Below the pieces are notes generated by a model. That model saw only the letters and a list, made by a program, of their open reading frames with translations. It did no database searches and was not told where the DNA came from. From REDI01 sp964586865 (lineage in GTDB: Bacteria > Myxococcota_A > UBA796 > GCA-2862545), in contig CAZPJM010000028.1 in the NCBI GenBank assembly GCA_964586865.1, positions 1-29,303 on the forward strand: DNA of 29,303 bases, given 5' to 3'. The first letter of the stretch is position 1. Each line of letters begins with the position of its first letter. The position numbers and the translations under genes are program-made. Of the stretch, positions 15,202-23,194 are shown piece after piece.

Positions 15202-15246
15202 GCCCGGGCGCGGGCCCCGGCGCGCGGACCGGCCGGGGCCCCGGGC
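15202..15246 (+). terminator. GC-rich hairpin after glutamine synthetase
   Basis: Immediately after the stop codon, 15202-15220 and 15233-15246 can pair as a strong GC stem (gcccggg and ggccccgg against ccggggccccgggc) with a five-base bulge and a twelve-base loop. There is no T-run. It is a plausible transcription-stop or 3'-end structure. Confidence 0.4.
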
Positions 15247-15277
15247 GGACGGCCCGGCGGGATAGGCTCCGGGCCTC

Positions 15278-16375
15278 ATGACCGAGCCCGACGCGACCGC
15301 CCCGCCCCCCCGCCAGGACCCTCCGGAGCCCCCGCATCCTGTCCGGCCCCGGACCGGCGGCCGGGCCGGGGCGGTGGTGGTGGTCCTGGCCGCCGCGATG
15401 GTGGCCGCCCTCGTGGGCCTCACCGTGCTGGGCCGGGTGGTGCGCAGTCCCCCCATGGCCCTCACCGCCGCCCTCATCGTCCTCCCCTACCTCTACGCCG
15501 GGCTGGCGGCGGCGCTCTTCGCCGTGTGGGCCGCGCTGCCGGATCGGCGCCTCCCGCCTCTCTTCCTGGGAGCCCTCGTCGTGCTGGCCGGCATCCTGTG
15601 GGGCCCGAGCCTGCCGGCCTGGCCCGAGGAGGCCGCCGGTCTGCCCCTGCGGGTGGTGTCCTGGAACGTGCGGCGCCTGTGGGGACTCGCCCGGGGGCCG
15701 GAGCGCCCGGCGGCCTGCGTCGAGGAGACCCTGCAGCAGCTCGACCCCCACGTCCTCTCGCTCCAAGAGGTGACCCGCCAGGATGTGGACCTCCTGGCCC
15801 GGTCCCTCGACCTGACCTGCGTCCACACCGACTACCTGGGCACCGGCGACCCCACCGCAGGCGGTCTGGCGGCCTGCGTGGACCGGAGCGGGCCGTGGCG
15901 CCTCCACTCGGGCACCGCGGCACGCTTCATCCCGGCCCATCGATGGCACTACGCCTTCGCCGAGGTGGAGCGACAGGGCCGGATCGTCAACCTGCTGGCG
16001 GTCCACCTCCAGCCCTACCGGTTGGCTGCGGACGGACTGGGCCGGGCGGCCACGGTCTCGGCGCGCCAGGGCGACCAGTCCGCCGAGCTCCTCCGCAGGG
16101 TGGGCCGCTTCCGGGATCCCACCATCCTGGCCGGCGACTTCAACTCCACGCGGGACGCCGCCCTGCACGTGGGCCTGCGCCGGACCCTGGTGGACACCTT
16201 CGAGCAGGGGGGGCGGGGCCTGGGGCCGACCGTCCACCTGCTGGGCTGGCTGCCCATCCGCATCGACTACATCTACGTCACGCCCTCGCTGGCGGTGCGG
16301 GAGACCCGGGTGGTGCCCCGGGACTGCAGCGACCATCGGGCCGTGGTGAGCGATCTGGTCCTGCGGGCCGAGTGA
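15278..16375 (+). CDS. Membrane-anchored endonuclease/exonuclease/phosphatase-family protein
   Basis: This 365-residue protein has a proline-rich cytoplasmic start and three hydrophobic helices (about 30-52, 60-86 and 93-110). A C-terminal EEP domain (about 123-365) follows, expected on the outer face of the membrane. The DNase I-like metal and catalytic residues are present: N130 in VVSWNVRRL, E164 in LSLQEV, the His in LLAVHLQP, the Asp and Asn in LAGDFNST, RIDYIYV, and CSDHRAVV at the end. Related proteins (YafD/VanJ-like) act on phosphodiesters in the envelope, possibly lipid or teicoplanin-resistance related; the substrate here is unknown. A TAGGCT hexamer at 15263-15268 is close upstream. 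The gene is convergent with the GST gene, with nine bases between stop codons. Confidence 0.82.
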   Translation: MTEPDATAPPPRQDPPEPPHPVRPRTGGRAGAVVVVLAAAMVAALVGLTVLGRVVRSPPMALTAALIVLPYLYAGLAAALFAVWAALPDRRLPPLFLGALVVLAGILWGPSLPAWPEEAAGLPLRVVSWNVRRLWGLARGPERPAACVEETLQQLDPHVLSLQEVTRQDVDLLARSLDLTCVHTDYLGTGDPTAGGLAACVDRSGPWRLHSGTAARFIPAHRWHYAFAEVERQGRIVNLLAVHLQPYRLAADGLGRAATVSARQGDQSAELLRRVGRFRDPTILAGDFNSTRDAALHVGLRRTLVDTFEQGGRGLGPTVHLLGWLPIRIDYIYVTPSLAVRETRVVPRDCSDHRAVVSDLVLRAE

Positions 16376-16384
16376 GGAGCCCGG

Positions 16385-17122
16385 TCAGGGGCCGCGGCGA
16401 GGCGCGTCCAGCTCGGGGTAGTGCCGGAAGATCCCGTGCTCGTTGAAGGGCTTGCGCCGATCGCTGGCCCGGTAGGCCGCCACCCGCGGGCGGGCCCAGG
16501 CCCGGTCGCGCACCGCCAGCAGGCCGGGGATGGTGTGGGTGGTCCGCGAGAACCCCCGAGGGAAGGCATAGGAGAGGCCCTCGAGCACCTGGGCCAGGGC
16601 CAGGTCCACCCAGGTCTCGGGGCCGGCGAGGCCGGGACCATCCAGCGAGCGGAGGGTGCCCTCGAAGAAGTCCAGGAAGGTGGCCAGGCGTCCGTCGAGG
16701 AAGGATCCGGCGCGCTCCAGCGCCGCCTCGCGCTGGTCCTCGTAGTAGCGGCCCACCCCCAGCGGGTGGTGGGTGTCGTGCACCTCGTCCACCAGATCAG
16801 CCAGGGTGAGCCCCAGCGTCCACACCCGCGCCCGGACCGCGGGGTCCTCCGGCACCAGACCATGATGCTCGGCCAGCCAAGCGCAGATGTGCGCCCAGTG
16901 GGCCAGCCGCCAGGGGCCGTCCGGGTGCGGCACCTCGAGGATGGGCGGGGCGAAGCAGGCGTGCTGCCGCAGCGCGGCCTTGACCGCCTCGATCCCGCCA
17001 CCCTCTCCGGGGGGGCGACGCGCCACGTCCTCGTAGGGGAGGTCCGCGTCCTCGAGGAGCAGGCGGACGAACTCGCCGCGGCCGGGCAGGAAGGGCCAGT
17101 AGTAGAGCCGGTACGCGTCCAA
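16385..17122 (-). CDS. Glutathione S-transferase-like protein
   Basis: This 245-residue protein has an N-terminal thioredoxin-fold GST domain (DAYRLYYWPFLPGRGEFVRLL, with the catalytic-type tyrosine at 7 or 8, and the PPILEVPHPDG cis-proline loop) and an all-helical C-terminal domain (about 95-240). The arrangement resembles sigma/mu-type animal GSTs more than the common bacterial beta class. Conjugation of glutathione to electrophiles is the usual activity, but the substrate is unknown. The start is TTG at 17122: GGAGG stands four bases before it and the GST fold begins at once. No ATG or GTG with a comparable site is in frame nearby. The open frame further upstream is antisense to other genes. 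A GCGTTAGGGC block lies about 30 bp upstream. Confidence 0.82.
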   Translation of the reverse strand: MDAYRLYYWPFLPGRGEFVRLLLEDADLPYEDVARRPPGEGGGIEAVKAALRQHACFAPPILEVPHPDGPWRLAHWAHICAWLAEHHGLVPEDPAVRARVWTLGLTLADLVDEVHDTHHPLGVGRYYEDQREAALERAGSFLDGRLATFLDFFEGTLRSLDGPGLAGPETWVDLALAQVLEGLSYAFPRGFSRTTHTIPGLLAVRDRAWARPRVAAYRASDRRKPFNEHGIFRHYPELDAPRRGP

Positions 17123-17181
17123 GGTGCCTCCACGCTGGACCAGCCCTAACGCTCCGGAAGCCGGGTCACCGCCTCCCCGCG

Positions 17182-17628
17182 TCAGAGGCAGGGCTGGAGG
17201 TTGAAGGAGACCTCGAGGGAGAGCTCGCGCACCGGGGCGGGGCGGCCGTCGATCTCGGTGCCCGCCGTCTCGTGGACCAGGGTGGCCCGCAGGCTCCCGA
17301 TGGCCCGGCCGCCGGGGGTCTCGAGGACCAGGGTGCTGTCGGTGCCCGGCCGGTCCAGCACGAAGCGCTCGCCCTGCACCACCGCGGCCAGGGTCCGGTC
17401 GTCGGGACGCCCGGCCGGCTCGACCAGGTCGAGTCGGAAGCCGTCGCCGCGGAGCCGCACCTCCCGCTGGTCGGGGGTCACGAGCGCGCAGCTCTCGCCG
17501 GAGCTGCCCTCGAAGCGCCCGGTGAGGGCCGCATCGGTGGCCGTGGGGACCTGGGCGCGGAAGCCCTCGCCCTTGACCGCCTTCGAGCAGCCGCCGAGCA
17601 GGAGCAATACGGGGATGGACAGGCGCAC
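17182..17628 (-). CDS. Predicted lipoprotein of unknown function
   Basis: This 148-residue protein has a signal peptide ending in lipobox LLGGC (C14, followed by Ser), so it is predicted to be lipid-anchored. The mature part is beta-rich, with two further cysteines (in GESCALV and the C-terminal LQPCL) that could form a disulfide linking the start and end of the domain. GGAGG four bases before the GTG at 17628 supports the start. It is transcribed away from clpS and toward the GST gene, 59 bp away, so the two may share a promoter. No family is recognised. Confidence 0.75.
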   Translation of the reverse strand: MRLSIPVLLLLGGCSKAVKGEGFRAQVPTATDAALTGRFEGSSGESCALVTPDQREVRLRGDGFRLDLVEPAGRPDDRTLAAVVQGERFVLDRPGTDSTLVLETPGGRAIGSLRATLVHETAGTEIDGRPAPVRELSLEVSFNLQPCL

Positions 17629-17728
17629 GGGACCTCCGGGTGCCGACCCGGCCTACCACGGCAGCCCCGTGCAGGCCGCCACCCCCGGGGCGGCGCGCCA
17701 CGTAGGCCCGCTCACACTCCGCGCGCGG

Positions 17729-17757
17729 TTGACCCGGGTCGTACCACCGGCCACGAT
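17729..17757 (+). promoter_or_regulatory. Candidate promoter of clpS-clpA
   Basis: TTGACC (17729-17734) and CACGAT (17752-17757) are separated by 17 bp, about 80 bp before the clpS ATG. The -35 fit is good and the -10 fit is weak. It lies in the 207-bp divergent spacer shared with the lipoprotein gene. Confidence 0.4.
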
Positions 17758-17835
17758 CCCGGCCCGTGGGGTGGTCGCTGCCCCCCGCGGTGACCACGGT
17801 GGTCCATGAACCCTGCAGCGGCTGGGAGACCCGCG

Positions 17836-18144
17836 ATGGCCAAGCGGCGGCGTGAGGAAGAGGGTGACGTACAGACCCGGGAGCGCGTCAAGAAGCCCCG
17901 GAAGTACAAGGTCCTGCTCCACAACGATGACTACACCACCATGGAGTTCGTCGTCTACGTGCTGACCACCGTCTTCAAGCACAGCCCCGCGGCGGCCACC
18001 CGGGTCATGCTCCAGTGCCACCGGACCGGAATCGGGGTGGCGGGGGTCTACACCCGGGAGGTGGCCGAGACGCGCGTGACCCAGGTCCTCGAGCTGGCAC
18101 GCGACAACGGCCACCCGCTGCAGTGCACCATGGAGCCCGAGTAA
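17836..18144 (+). CDS. clpS: ATP-dependent Clp protease adaptor ClpS
   Basis: This 102-residue adaptor binds N-end-rule substrates (bulky hydrophobic N-terminal residues) and delivers them to ClpA-ClpP. After a charged, flexible N-terminal arm (1-22), the core reads YKVLLHNDDYTTMEFVVYVL. Its N30-D31 pair and the later H62 in CHRTGIGVAGVYTRE are the residues that hold the substrate alpha-amino group in characterised ClpS. The start at 17836 is favoured by GGGAGA six to seven bases upstream; ATG 17806 would add ten residues. Its stop codon overlaps the clpA start by one base (TAATG), which indicates translational coupling and the classic clpSA operon. Confidence 0.93.
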   Translation: MAKRRREEEGDVQTRERVKKPRKYKVLLHNDDYTTMEFVVYVLTTVFKHSPAAATRVMLQCHRTGIGVAGVYTREVAETRVTQVLELARDNGHPLQCTMEPE

Positions 18145-20555
18145 TGCTTGGAGAGGAAGTCCGCGTCGCCCTCGGCATGGCGCTCGAGCGCGCGCGACAG
18201 GATCGCCACGAGTTCATCACCCTGGAGCACATGCTCCTGGGGTTGCTCCACGATCCGGAAGCCAGCGAGATCCTGACCGCCTGCGGCGCGGATCTGGAGA
18301 AGCTCGAGGAGGGCGTCGACGGCGTGCTCGCGGACTTCGACCGGGTCCCCGACGACATGGCGTACGAGCCCACCCAGACCCTCGGCTTCCGCCGGGTGCT
18401 GCAGCGGGCCATCATGCACGTCCAGAACAGCGGCAAGACCCCGGTCACCGGGGGCAACATCCTGGTGGCCATGTACGGCGAGGCCGAGTCGCACGCGGTC
18501 TACCTGCTCAAGCAGCAGGGTGTGGACCGGCTCGACGTGGTCAGCTTCATCAGCCATGGCACCCGCAAGGACGGGCGCCCCAGCGAGCGCACCGTGAGCC
18601 CCAAGGGCACGGGGGGCGAGGAGGACGAGTCCAACCTCTCGGGCGACGCCCTGGCCGACTTCACCACCGACCTGTGGGAGCGCGCCGAGAAGGGCAAGAT
18701 CGACCCCCTGATCGGCCGGGACACCGAGGTCGAGCGGGCCATCCACATCCTGGCCCGGCGGCGGAAGAACAACCCGCTCTTCATCGGCGATCCCGGGGTG
18801 GGCAAGACCGCCATCGTCGAGGGGCTGGCCCGGAAGATCTTCGAGGGCGACGTGCCCGAGTTCCTTCAGGGGACCCACATCTACAGCCTGGACATGGGCG
18901 CGCTCATGGCCGGCACCCGCTACCGTGGCGACTTCGAGGACCGCCTCAAGGGCGTCATCTCCGAGCTCATCGACGATGACAAGGCCATCCTCTTCATCGA
19001 CGAGATCCACATGGTCGTGGGCGCCGGCGCGACCTCGGGCGGCACCATGGACGCCTCCAACCTGCTCAAGCCGGCCCTGGGCGCCGGAGACATGCGGGTC
19101 ATCGGCTCCACCACCCACGAGGACTACCGCCAGTCCTTCGGCAAGGACAAGGCGCTCGCCCGCCGCTTCCAGACCATCGACGTGGTCGAGCCCACCGTCG
19201 ACGAGGCGGTGCAGATCCTGCGGGGCCTGCGGGAGCGCTACGAGTCCCACCATGGCCTGGCCTACAGCGACGAGGCCCTCGAGGCCTGCGCCAAGCTGGC
19301 CGCCAAGCACATCACCGGGCGTCAGCTCCCCGACAAGGCCATCGACCTGCTCGACGAGGTGGGCGCCGCGGCGCGCCTGGCGGGCCGATCGGTGGTGGAG
19401 ATCGACGATGTCGAGGCCGCGGTGGCCCGCATCGCCCGCATCCCCCCCAAGGCCGTCAGCGTCGAGGACCGGGATCGGCTCCGCAACCTGGGCGAGGACC
19501 TCAAGCGGGTCATCTTCGGCCAGGACGAGGCCATCGACGCCATCACCACGTCCATCAAGATGAGCCGGGCCGGCATCGGCCACCCCGACAAGCCAACGGG
19601 CAGCTTCCTCTTCGCCGGGCCCACCGGGGTGGGCAAGACCGAGCTGGCCCGCCAGCTCGCCAGCGCCCTGGGGGTCGAGTTCATCCGCTTCGACATGTCG
19701 GAGTACATGGAGAAGCACTCGGTGAGCCGGCTCATCGGAGCGCCTCCCGGCTACGTGGGCTTCGACCAGGGCGGTCAGCTCACCGACGCCGTGCACAAGA
19801 CGCCCCACTGCGTGCTGGTGATGGACGAAATCGAGAAGGCCCACACCGACATCTTCAACATCCTCCTCCAGGTGATGGACCACGGCACCCTCACCGACAA
19901 CAACGGGCGCAAGACCGACTTCCGCAATGTGGTCCTCATCATGACCACCAACGCGGGCGCCCGGGACGCGGCCAGCAAGTCGCTCGGCTTCGTGGAGCAG
20001 CAGGCCTCGGGCCGGGCCGAGTCCACCCTCAAGCGGATCTTCCCGCCCGAGTTCCGCAACCGCCTGGACGCCACGGTGTGGTTCAACAACCTGCCCGAGC
20101 CGGTGATCCTGAAGGTGGTGGACAAGTTCCTCCTCGAGCTCGAGGGGCAGCTCGTCGAGAAGGACGTCACCCTCGAGGCCACCGAGGCGGCCCGCGCCTT
20201 CTTCGCCAAGGAGGGCTACAAGCCCGAGTTCGGCGCCCGCGAGATGAGCCGTGTCATCCAGCAGCACGTCAAGCGCCAGCTCGCCGACGAGATCCTGTTC
20301 GGCGTCCTCTCCAAGGGCGGCATCGCCATCATCGACTACGTCGACGGCGAGGTCACCATCGGCCACCGCCCCCGCCCCGAGGGGCCGCCCGAGCCGGGCC
20401 CCGAGGCCGACGGGGTGCTCAACGCCACCGGCGAGAAGCTGGACGGCGGCAGGGACGACGCCGAGACGGACGACGAGGACGCGCCATCGGCGACCGAGGG
20501 CGAGCCCTCCGAGGCCGACCCGGCGTCCGAGGCCGGTGAGCGCGCCGAGGACTGA
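18144..20555 (+). CDS. clpA: ATP-dependent Clp protease ATP-binding subunit ClpA
   Basis: This 803-residue Hsp100 unfoldase feeds substrates into ClpP. Its order is a Clp_N double repeat (about 1-145), AAA-1 with Walker A GDPGVGKT at 215-222 and Walker B LFIDEIH, AAA-2 with Walker A GPTGVGKT at 492-499 and Walker B LVMDEIEKAH, and the small D2-C domain. The ClpP-contact tripeptide is LGF at 614-616, where E. coli ClpA has IGL, so partnership with ClpP is expected; clpP itself is not in the window. There is no ClpC-type middle coiled coil, which supports ClpA. An extra, very acidic tail of about 60 residues (from RPRPEGPPEPGPEADG to the end) is beyond the usual ClpA length of about 760 and is probably disordered. 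Confidence 0.95.
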   Translation: MLGEEVRVALGMALERARQDRHEFITLEHMLLGLLHDPEASEILTACGADLEKLEEGVDGVLADFDRVPDDMAYEPTQTLGFRRVLQRAIMHVQNSGKTPVTGGNILVAMYGEAESHAVYLLKQQGVDRLDVVSFISHGTRKDGRPSERTVSPKGTGGEEDESNLSGDALADFTTDLWERAEKGKIDPLIGRDTEVERAIHILARRRKNNPLFIGDPGVGKTAIVEGLARKIFEGDVPEFLQGTHIYSLDMGALMAGTRYRGDFEDRLKGVISELIDDDKAILFIDEIHMVVGAGATSGGTMDASNLLKPALGAGDMRVIGSTTHEDYRQSFGKDKALARRFQTIDVVEPTVDEAVQILRGLRERYESHHGLAYSDEALEACAKLAAKHITGRQLPDKAIDLLDEVGAAARLAGRSVVEIDDVEAAVARIARIPPKAVSVEDRDRLRNLGEDLKRVIFGQDEAIDAITTSIKMSRAGIGHPDKPTGSFLFAGPTGVGKTELARQLASALGVEFIRFDMSEYMEKHSVSRLIGAPPGYVGFDQGGQLTDAVHKTPHCVLVMDEIEKAHTDIFNILLQVMDHGTLTDNNGRKTDFRNVVLIMTTNAGARDAASKSLGFVEQQASGRAESTLKRIFPPEFRNRLDATVWFNNLPEPVILKVVDKFLLELEGQLVEKDVTLEATEAARAFFAKEGYKPEFGAREMSRVIQQHVKRQLADEILFGVLSKGGIAIIDYVDGEVTIGHRPRPEGPPEPGPEADGVLNATGEKLDGGRDDAETDDEDAPSATEGEPSEADPASEAGERAED

Positions 20556-20617
20556 TCGGGGAGCCGCCCCCCGACCACCGCCCCCGGGCCCACCCCCGCG
20601 CCAGAGAGGAGCCCCCC

Positions 20618-21403
20618 ATGCCGACCCTGACCCGTGACGATGGCCAGATGATCCACTACGCCGACACCGGGGGCGATGGACCCGCGGTGGTGCTCGGCCA
20701 CGGCTTCCTCATGGACCTCTCCATGTTCGACCCGCTGGTCGAGGCGCTGGGCGAGGACTTCCGCATCGTCCGGTGGGACGCCCGCGGCTTCGGCGGGTCC
20801 GGCTGGAACGACCAGCCCCACGATTCCTGGACCCACGCCCACGACATCGCGGCCCTCATGGACCACCTGGGCATCGAGCGCGCCGTGGTCGGGGGCATGT
20901 CCCAGGGGGGCTACAGCGCGCTGCGCTTCGCCCTCGCCCACCCGGACCGGGTGCAGGCGCTGGTGCTGATCTCGACCATGGCCGGCCCCACCGACCCGGG
21001 GACCCTCGACTACTACCGCGGCCGGGTGGCGGCCATCCGCGAGAACGGCATGGAGGACGGGCTCGAGGAGACCGCCACGGTGCTCCTCGGCGACCCGGCC
21101 CACTGGGAGCCGTGGGTCTCCCGGTGGCGGCAGTACGATCCGGCCCACGTGGCGGGCGCCATGGAGGCGCTGATCGCCCGCGACGACGTCAGCGCGCGCC
21201 TCGGCGAGATCGGGGTTCCCACCTTCATCGCCCACGGCACCGAGGACGTGGGGATGCCCATCGCCCACGCGCAGGACCTGGCGTCCGCGCTCCCCGCCCA
21301 GGGGGTGGTCGCGCTCGACGGCGGGGCCCACGCCGCCGCCTTCACCCACGCCGACCAGCTCGTGGGCCCGCTGCGGGCCTTCCTCGAGGCGCACGGCCGC
21401 TGA
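20618..21403 (+). CDS. Alpha/beta-fold hydrolase
   Basis: This 261-residue soluble enzyme has the canonical alpha/beta hydrolase triad: nucleophile S95 in the elbow GGMSQGG, acid D210 in HGTEDVGMP and base H238 in GGAHAAAF. The oxyanion-hole HG motif is in VVLGHGFLMD (28-29), followed by VRWDARGFGGSG, typical of epoxide-hydrolase/haloperoxidase-like and 3-oxoadipate-lactonase-like members. An ester, lactone or similar bond is the likely target; no specific substrate can be named. GAGGAG six bases before the ATG supports the start. It is 62 bp downstream of clpA but probably transcribed independently. It ends in a convergent space with a hairpin. Confidence 0.88.
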   Translation: MPTLTRDDGQMIHYADTGGDGPAVVLGHGFLMDLSMFDPLVEALGEDFRIVRWDARGFGGSGWNDQPHDSWTHAHDIAALMDHLGIERAVVGGMSQGGYSALRFALAHPDRVQALVLISTMAGPTDPGTLDYYRGRVAAIRENGMEDGLEETATVLLGDPAHWEPWVSRWRQYDPAHVAGAMEALIARDDVSARLGEIGVPTFIAHGTEDVGMPIAHAQDLASALPAQGVVALDGGAHAAAFTHADQLVGPLRAFLEAHGR

Positions 21404-21405
21404 TG

Positions 21406-21434
21406 GGGCGCCGCCGGGGGCCGGGTCGGCGCCC
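21406..21434. terminator. Bidirectional terminator-like hairpin between convergent genes
   Basis: A perfect seven-base stem, gggcgcc (21406-21412) and ggcgccc (21428-21434), with a 15-base loop lies between the stop codons of the hydrolase and the glycosylase. It touches the glycosylase stop codon. It lacks flanking T/A runs. Confidence 0.45.
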
Positions 21435-22321
21435 TACCGCCGTCGCGCCCGCTTCGGCCCGCGGCGGGGGGCGGTGACGCCGGCCATCCAGAGCAGGTGC
21501 ACCACGCGGAAGCGGTGGCCCGTATAGGGCGCCAGCAGCGTCTTCATCCGGTCATCATCGGCGCGGGGCTCCCGGGCCAGCGCCCAGGCCACCGTGTCGG
21601 GGAGGTGGTAGTCCCCCACGATGACCGCGTCGGCGTCGCCGAGGCGCATCCCCAGCGCATGCTCCACCGTCCACGGGCCGATGCCGGGCACCCGGGACCA
21701 CACCTGGCGGGCCCGCCCGTCCACGAGGGCCTCCTGGAGGCGGGCAGCCAGGGCGCCCACGGCCTTGACGGTGCTGCCACGCCGTCGCCCCAGGCCGGCC
21801 CGCTCCAGGACCCAGCCCCGGGCGCCGGCGAGGGCCCGGGCGGAGGGGGGGAGCCACAGCGCGGCCGGACCGGGGGCGGGCTCGGAGAGGTCGCGGACCA
21901 GGGCGTGCCAGATTCGACACGCCTCGAGCCAGGTGACGAGCTGCTGGCAGATGGTGGGGATCAAGGCCTCGACGGCGGATCCGGAGTCGGGGAGGTGGAG
22001 GCCGGGGTGGGCCCGCCACAGCCGCGCCAGGGTGGGATGGTCGGGGTCGAAGGCCTCGGGGGTGTCGTGCAGCCCGAGCAGGGCCGGCGCCGCGGCGACG
22101 GCCGCACGGGCACCCGGCCCCCAGGCGCGGACCGCCAGCTCCCGGCCCGTGTCGACGAGGCGCACCGTGGCTGGCCCGTCCGGCGTCCAGGTGGCCCGCC
22201 AGACCTCGCCCCGCGCCCGCCGCAGGGTGGGATCGCGCTGGCCCATCTGCAGGAAGCGAAGGCTCGCGGCCAGATCGTAGGGCTCGGGCCGGGGGAGGGT
22301 GGCACCGTCGTCGGGGGTCAT
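21434..22321 (-). CDS. DNA-3-methyladenine glycosylase 2-like protein (HhH-GPD)
   Basis: This 295-residue protein is a predicted AlkA-like base-excision glycosylase that removes alkylated bases from DNA. The helix-hairpin-helix is SRVPGIGPWTVEHALG (209-224), and the catalytic aspartate is D237 in VIVGDYHLPDTVAWAL, placed as in AlkA (the D238 region). An N-terminal beta-rich region (about 10-85) corresponds to the AlkA N-domain, and a basic tail (KRARRR) may help bind DNA. GGGGGAGGG directly before the ATG is a purine-rich ribosome site. It is divergent from the formyltransferase gene across 90 bp and convergent with the hydrolase. Substrate range (3-methyladenine or wider) is not shown by the sequence. 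Confidence 0.82.
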   Translation of the reverse strand: MTPDDGATLPRPEPYDLAASLRFLQMGQRDPTLRRARGEVWRATWTPDGPATVRLVDTGRELAVRAWGPGARAAVAAAPALLGLHDTPEAFDPDHPTLARLWRAHPGLHLPDSGSAVEALIPTICQQLVTWLEACRIWHALVRDLSEPAPGPAALWLPPSARALAGARGWVLERAGLGRRRGSTVKAVGALAARLQEALVDGRARQVWSRVPGIGPWTVEHALGMRLGDADAVIVGDYHLPDTVAWALAREPRADDDRMKTLLAPYTGHRFRVVHLLWMAGVTAPRRGPKRARRR

Positions 22322-22411
22322 CCCTCCCCCTACTCCGCCGGGCGCCGCCCCCCCGCTCCTTCACGGAGCCGGGCCGGGGACGATACAGGTCCACCACCCC
22401 GGGAGACCGCC

Positions 22412-23194
22412 GTGGACCGCCCCCTCCGCCTCACCATCTTCACCCAGGACGAGCGCCTCTTCCTGCCCATCCCCATCGCGCGGGTGGCGGAGCGCTTCCG
22501 GGATCGGATCACCTGCCTGGTGACCGCCCCGCCCCTGTCGACCCACGGGGGCGGCCTGCAGGCGGTGGGCAAGCACCTCGGCGTGTTCGGCCTCCGGGGC
22601 AGCGCGGCGATGGCCACCCGCCTGGCCGCCACCCGGGCCGGCCTGCGGCTGCCGGGGCGCCGGGACCGATCGGTCGCCGAGGTGGGGCGGCGGCTGGGCC
22701 TGCCGACCTTCGAGGTGGAGCGGGTCAACTCCCGGGCCATGGCCCGCATCCTGGACGCCCACCCCGCCGATCTGCTCATCAGCGTGAGCTGCCCCCAGGT
22801 GGTCCGGGCCCGCATCCTGGGCCGCTTCCCGCTGGGCGGCATCAACGTCCACAGCGCGCCACTGCCCCACTACCGCGGGCTCCTGCCGAGCTTCTGGGTG
22901 CTCTACCACCGCGAGCCCCAGACGGCGGTGACGGTGCACGACCTGGGCGCCGGCATCGACGACGGGGCCATCCTCATCCAGCGGCCCGTCCCGGTCGCGC
23001 CGGACGAGACCTGGAGCTCGCTGGTGCTCAAGACCAAGACCGCCGCCGGGGACGCCCTCATCGAGGCCATCGAGCGCATCGAGGACGGCACGGTGGAGCG
23101 GCGCCCCAACGATCTCGAGGCCGGCTCCTACTTCTCCTTCCCCACCTGGCGGGAGGGGCTGCGGTTCCGGATGCAGGGCGGGAGGATGTGGTGA
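22412..23194 (+). CDS. Formyltransferase-family protein (sugar N-formyltransferase-like)
   Basis: This 260-residue protein has the Formyl_trans_N fold that transfers a formyl group from N10-formyl-tetrahydrofolate to an amine. The catalytic triad is visible: N145 and H147 in GGINVHSAPLPHYRG, and D183 in GAGIDDGAILIQ. It lacks the C-terminal domain that methionyl-tRNA formyltransferase uses for initiator tRNA, so a sugar amine is the more likely acceptor; that is inference. GGGAGA five bases before the GTG at 22412 supports the start; the upstream open frame is antisense to the glycosylase gene. Its stop codon overlaps the start of the polysaccharide deacetylase (GTGA), which indicates translational coupling and a shared pathway, probably surface polysaccharide modification. 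Confidence 0.82.
   Translation: MDRPLRLTIFTQDERLFLPIPIARVAERFRDRITCLVTAPPLSTHGGGLQAVGKHLGVFGLRGSAAMATRLAATRAGLRLPGRRDRSVAEVGRRLGLPTFEVERVNSRAMARILDAHPADLLISVSCPQVVRARILGRFPLGGINVHSAPLPHYRGLLPSFWVLYHREPQTAVTVHDLGAGIDDGAILIQRPVPVAPDETWSSLVLKTKTAAGDALIEAIERIEDGTVERRPNDLEAGSYFSFPTWREGLRFRMQGGRMW

Noticed and set aside
18048..20366. Open reading frame of 772 codons on the minus strand opposite clpS-clpA
   Set aside because: It is a mirror of clpA codon usage; the product is Leu/Val/Gly/His low complexity.
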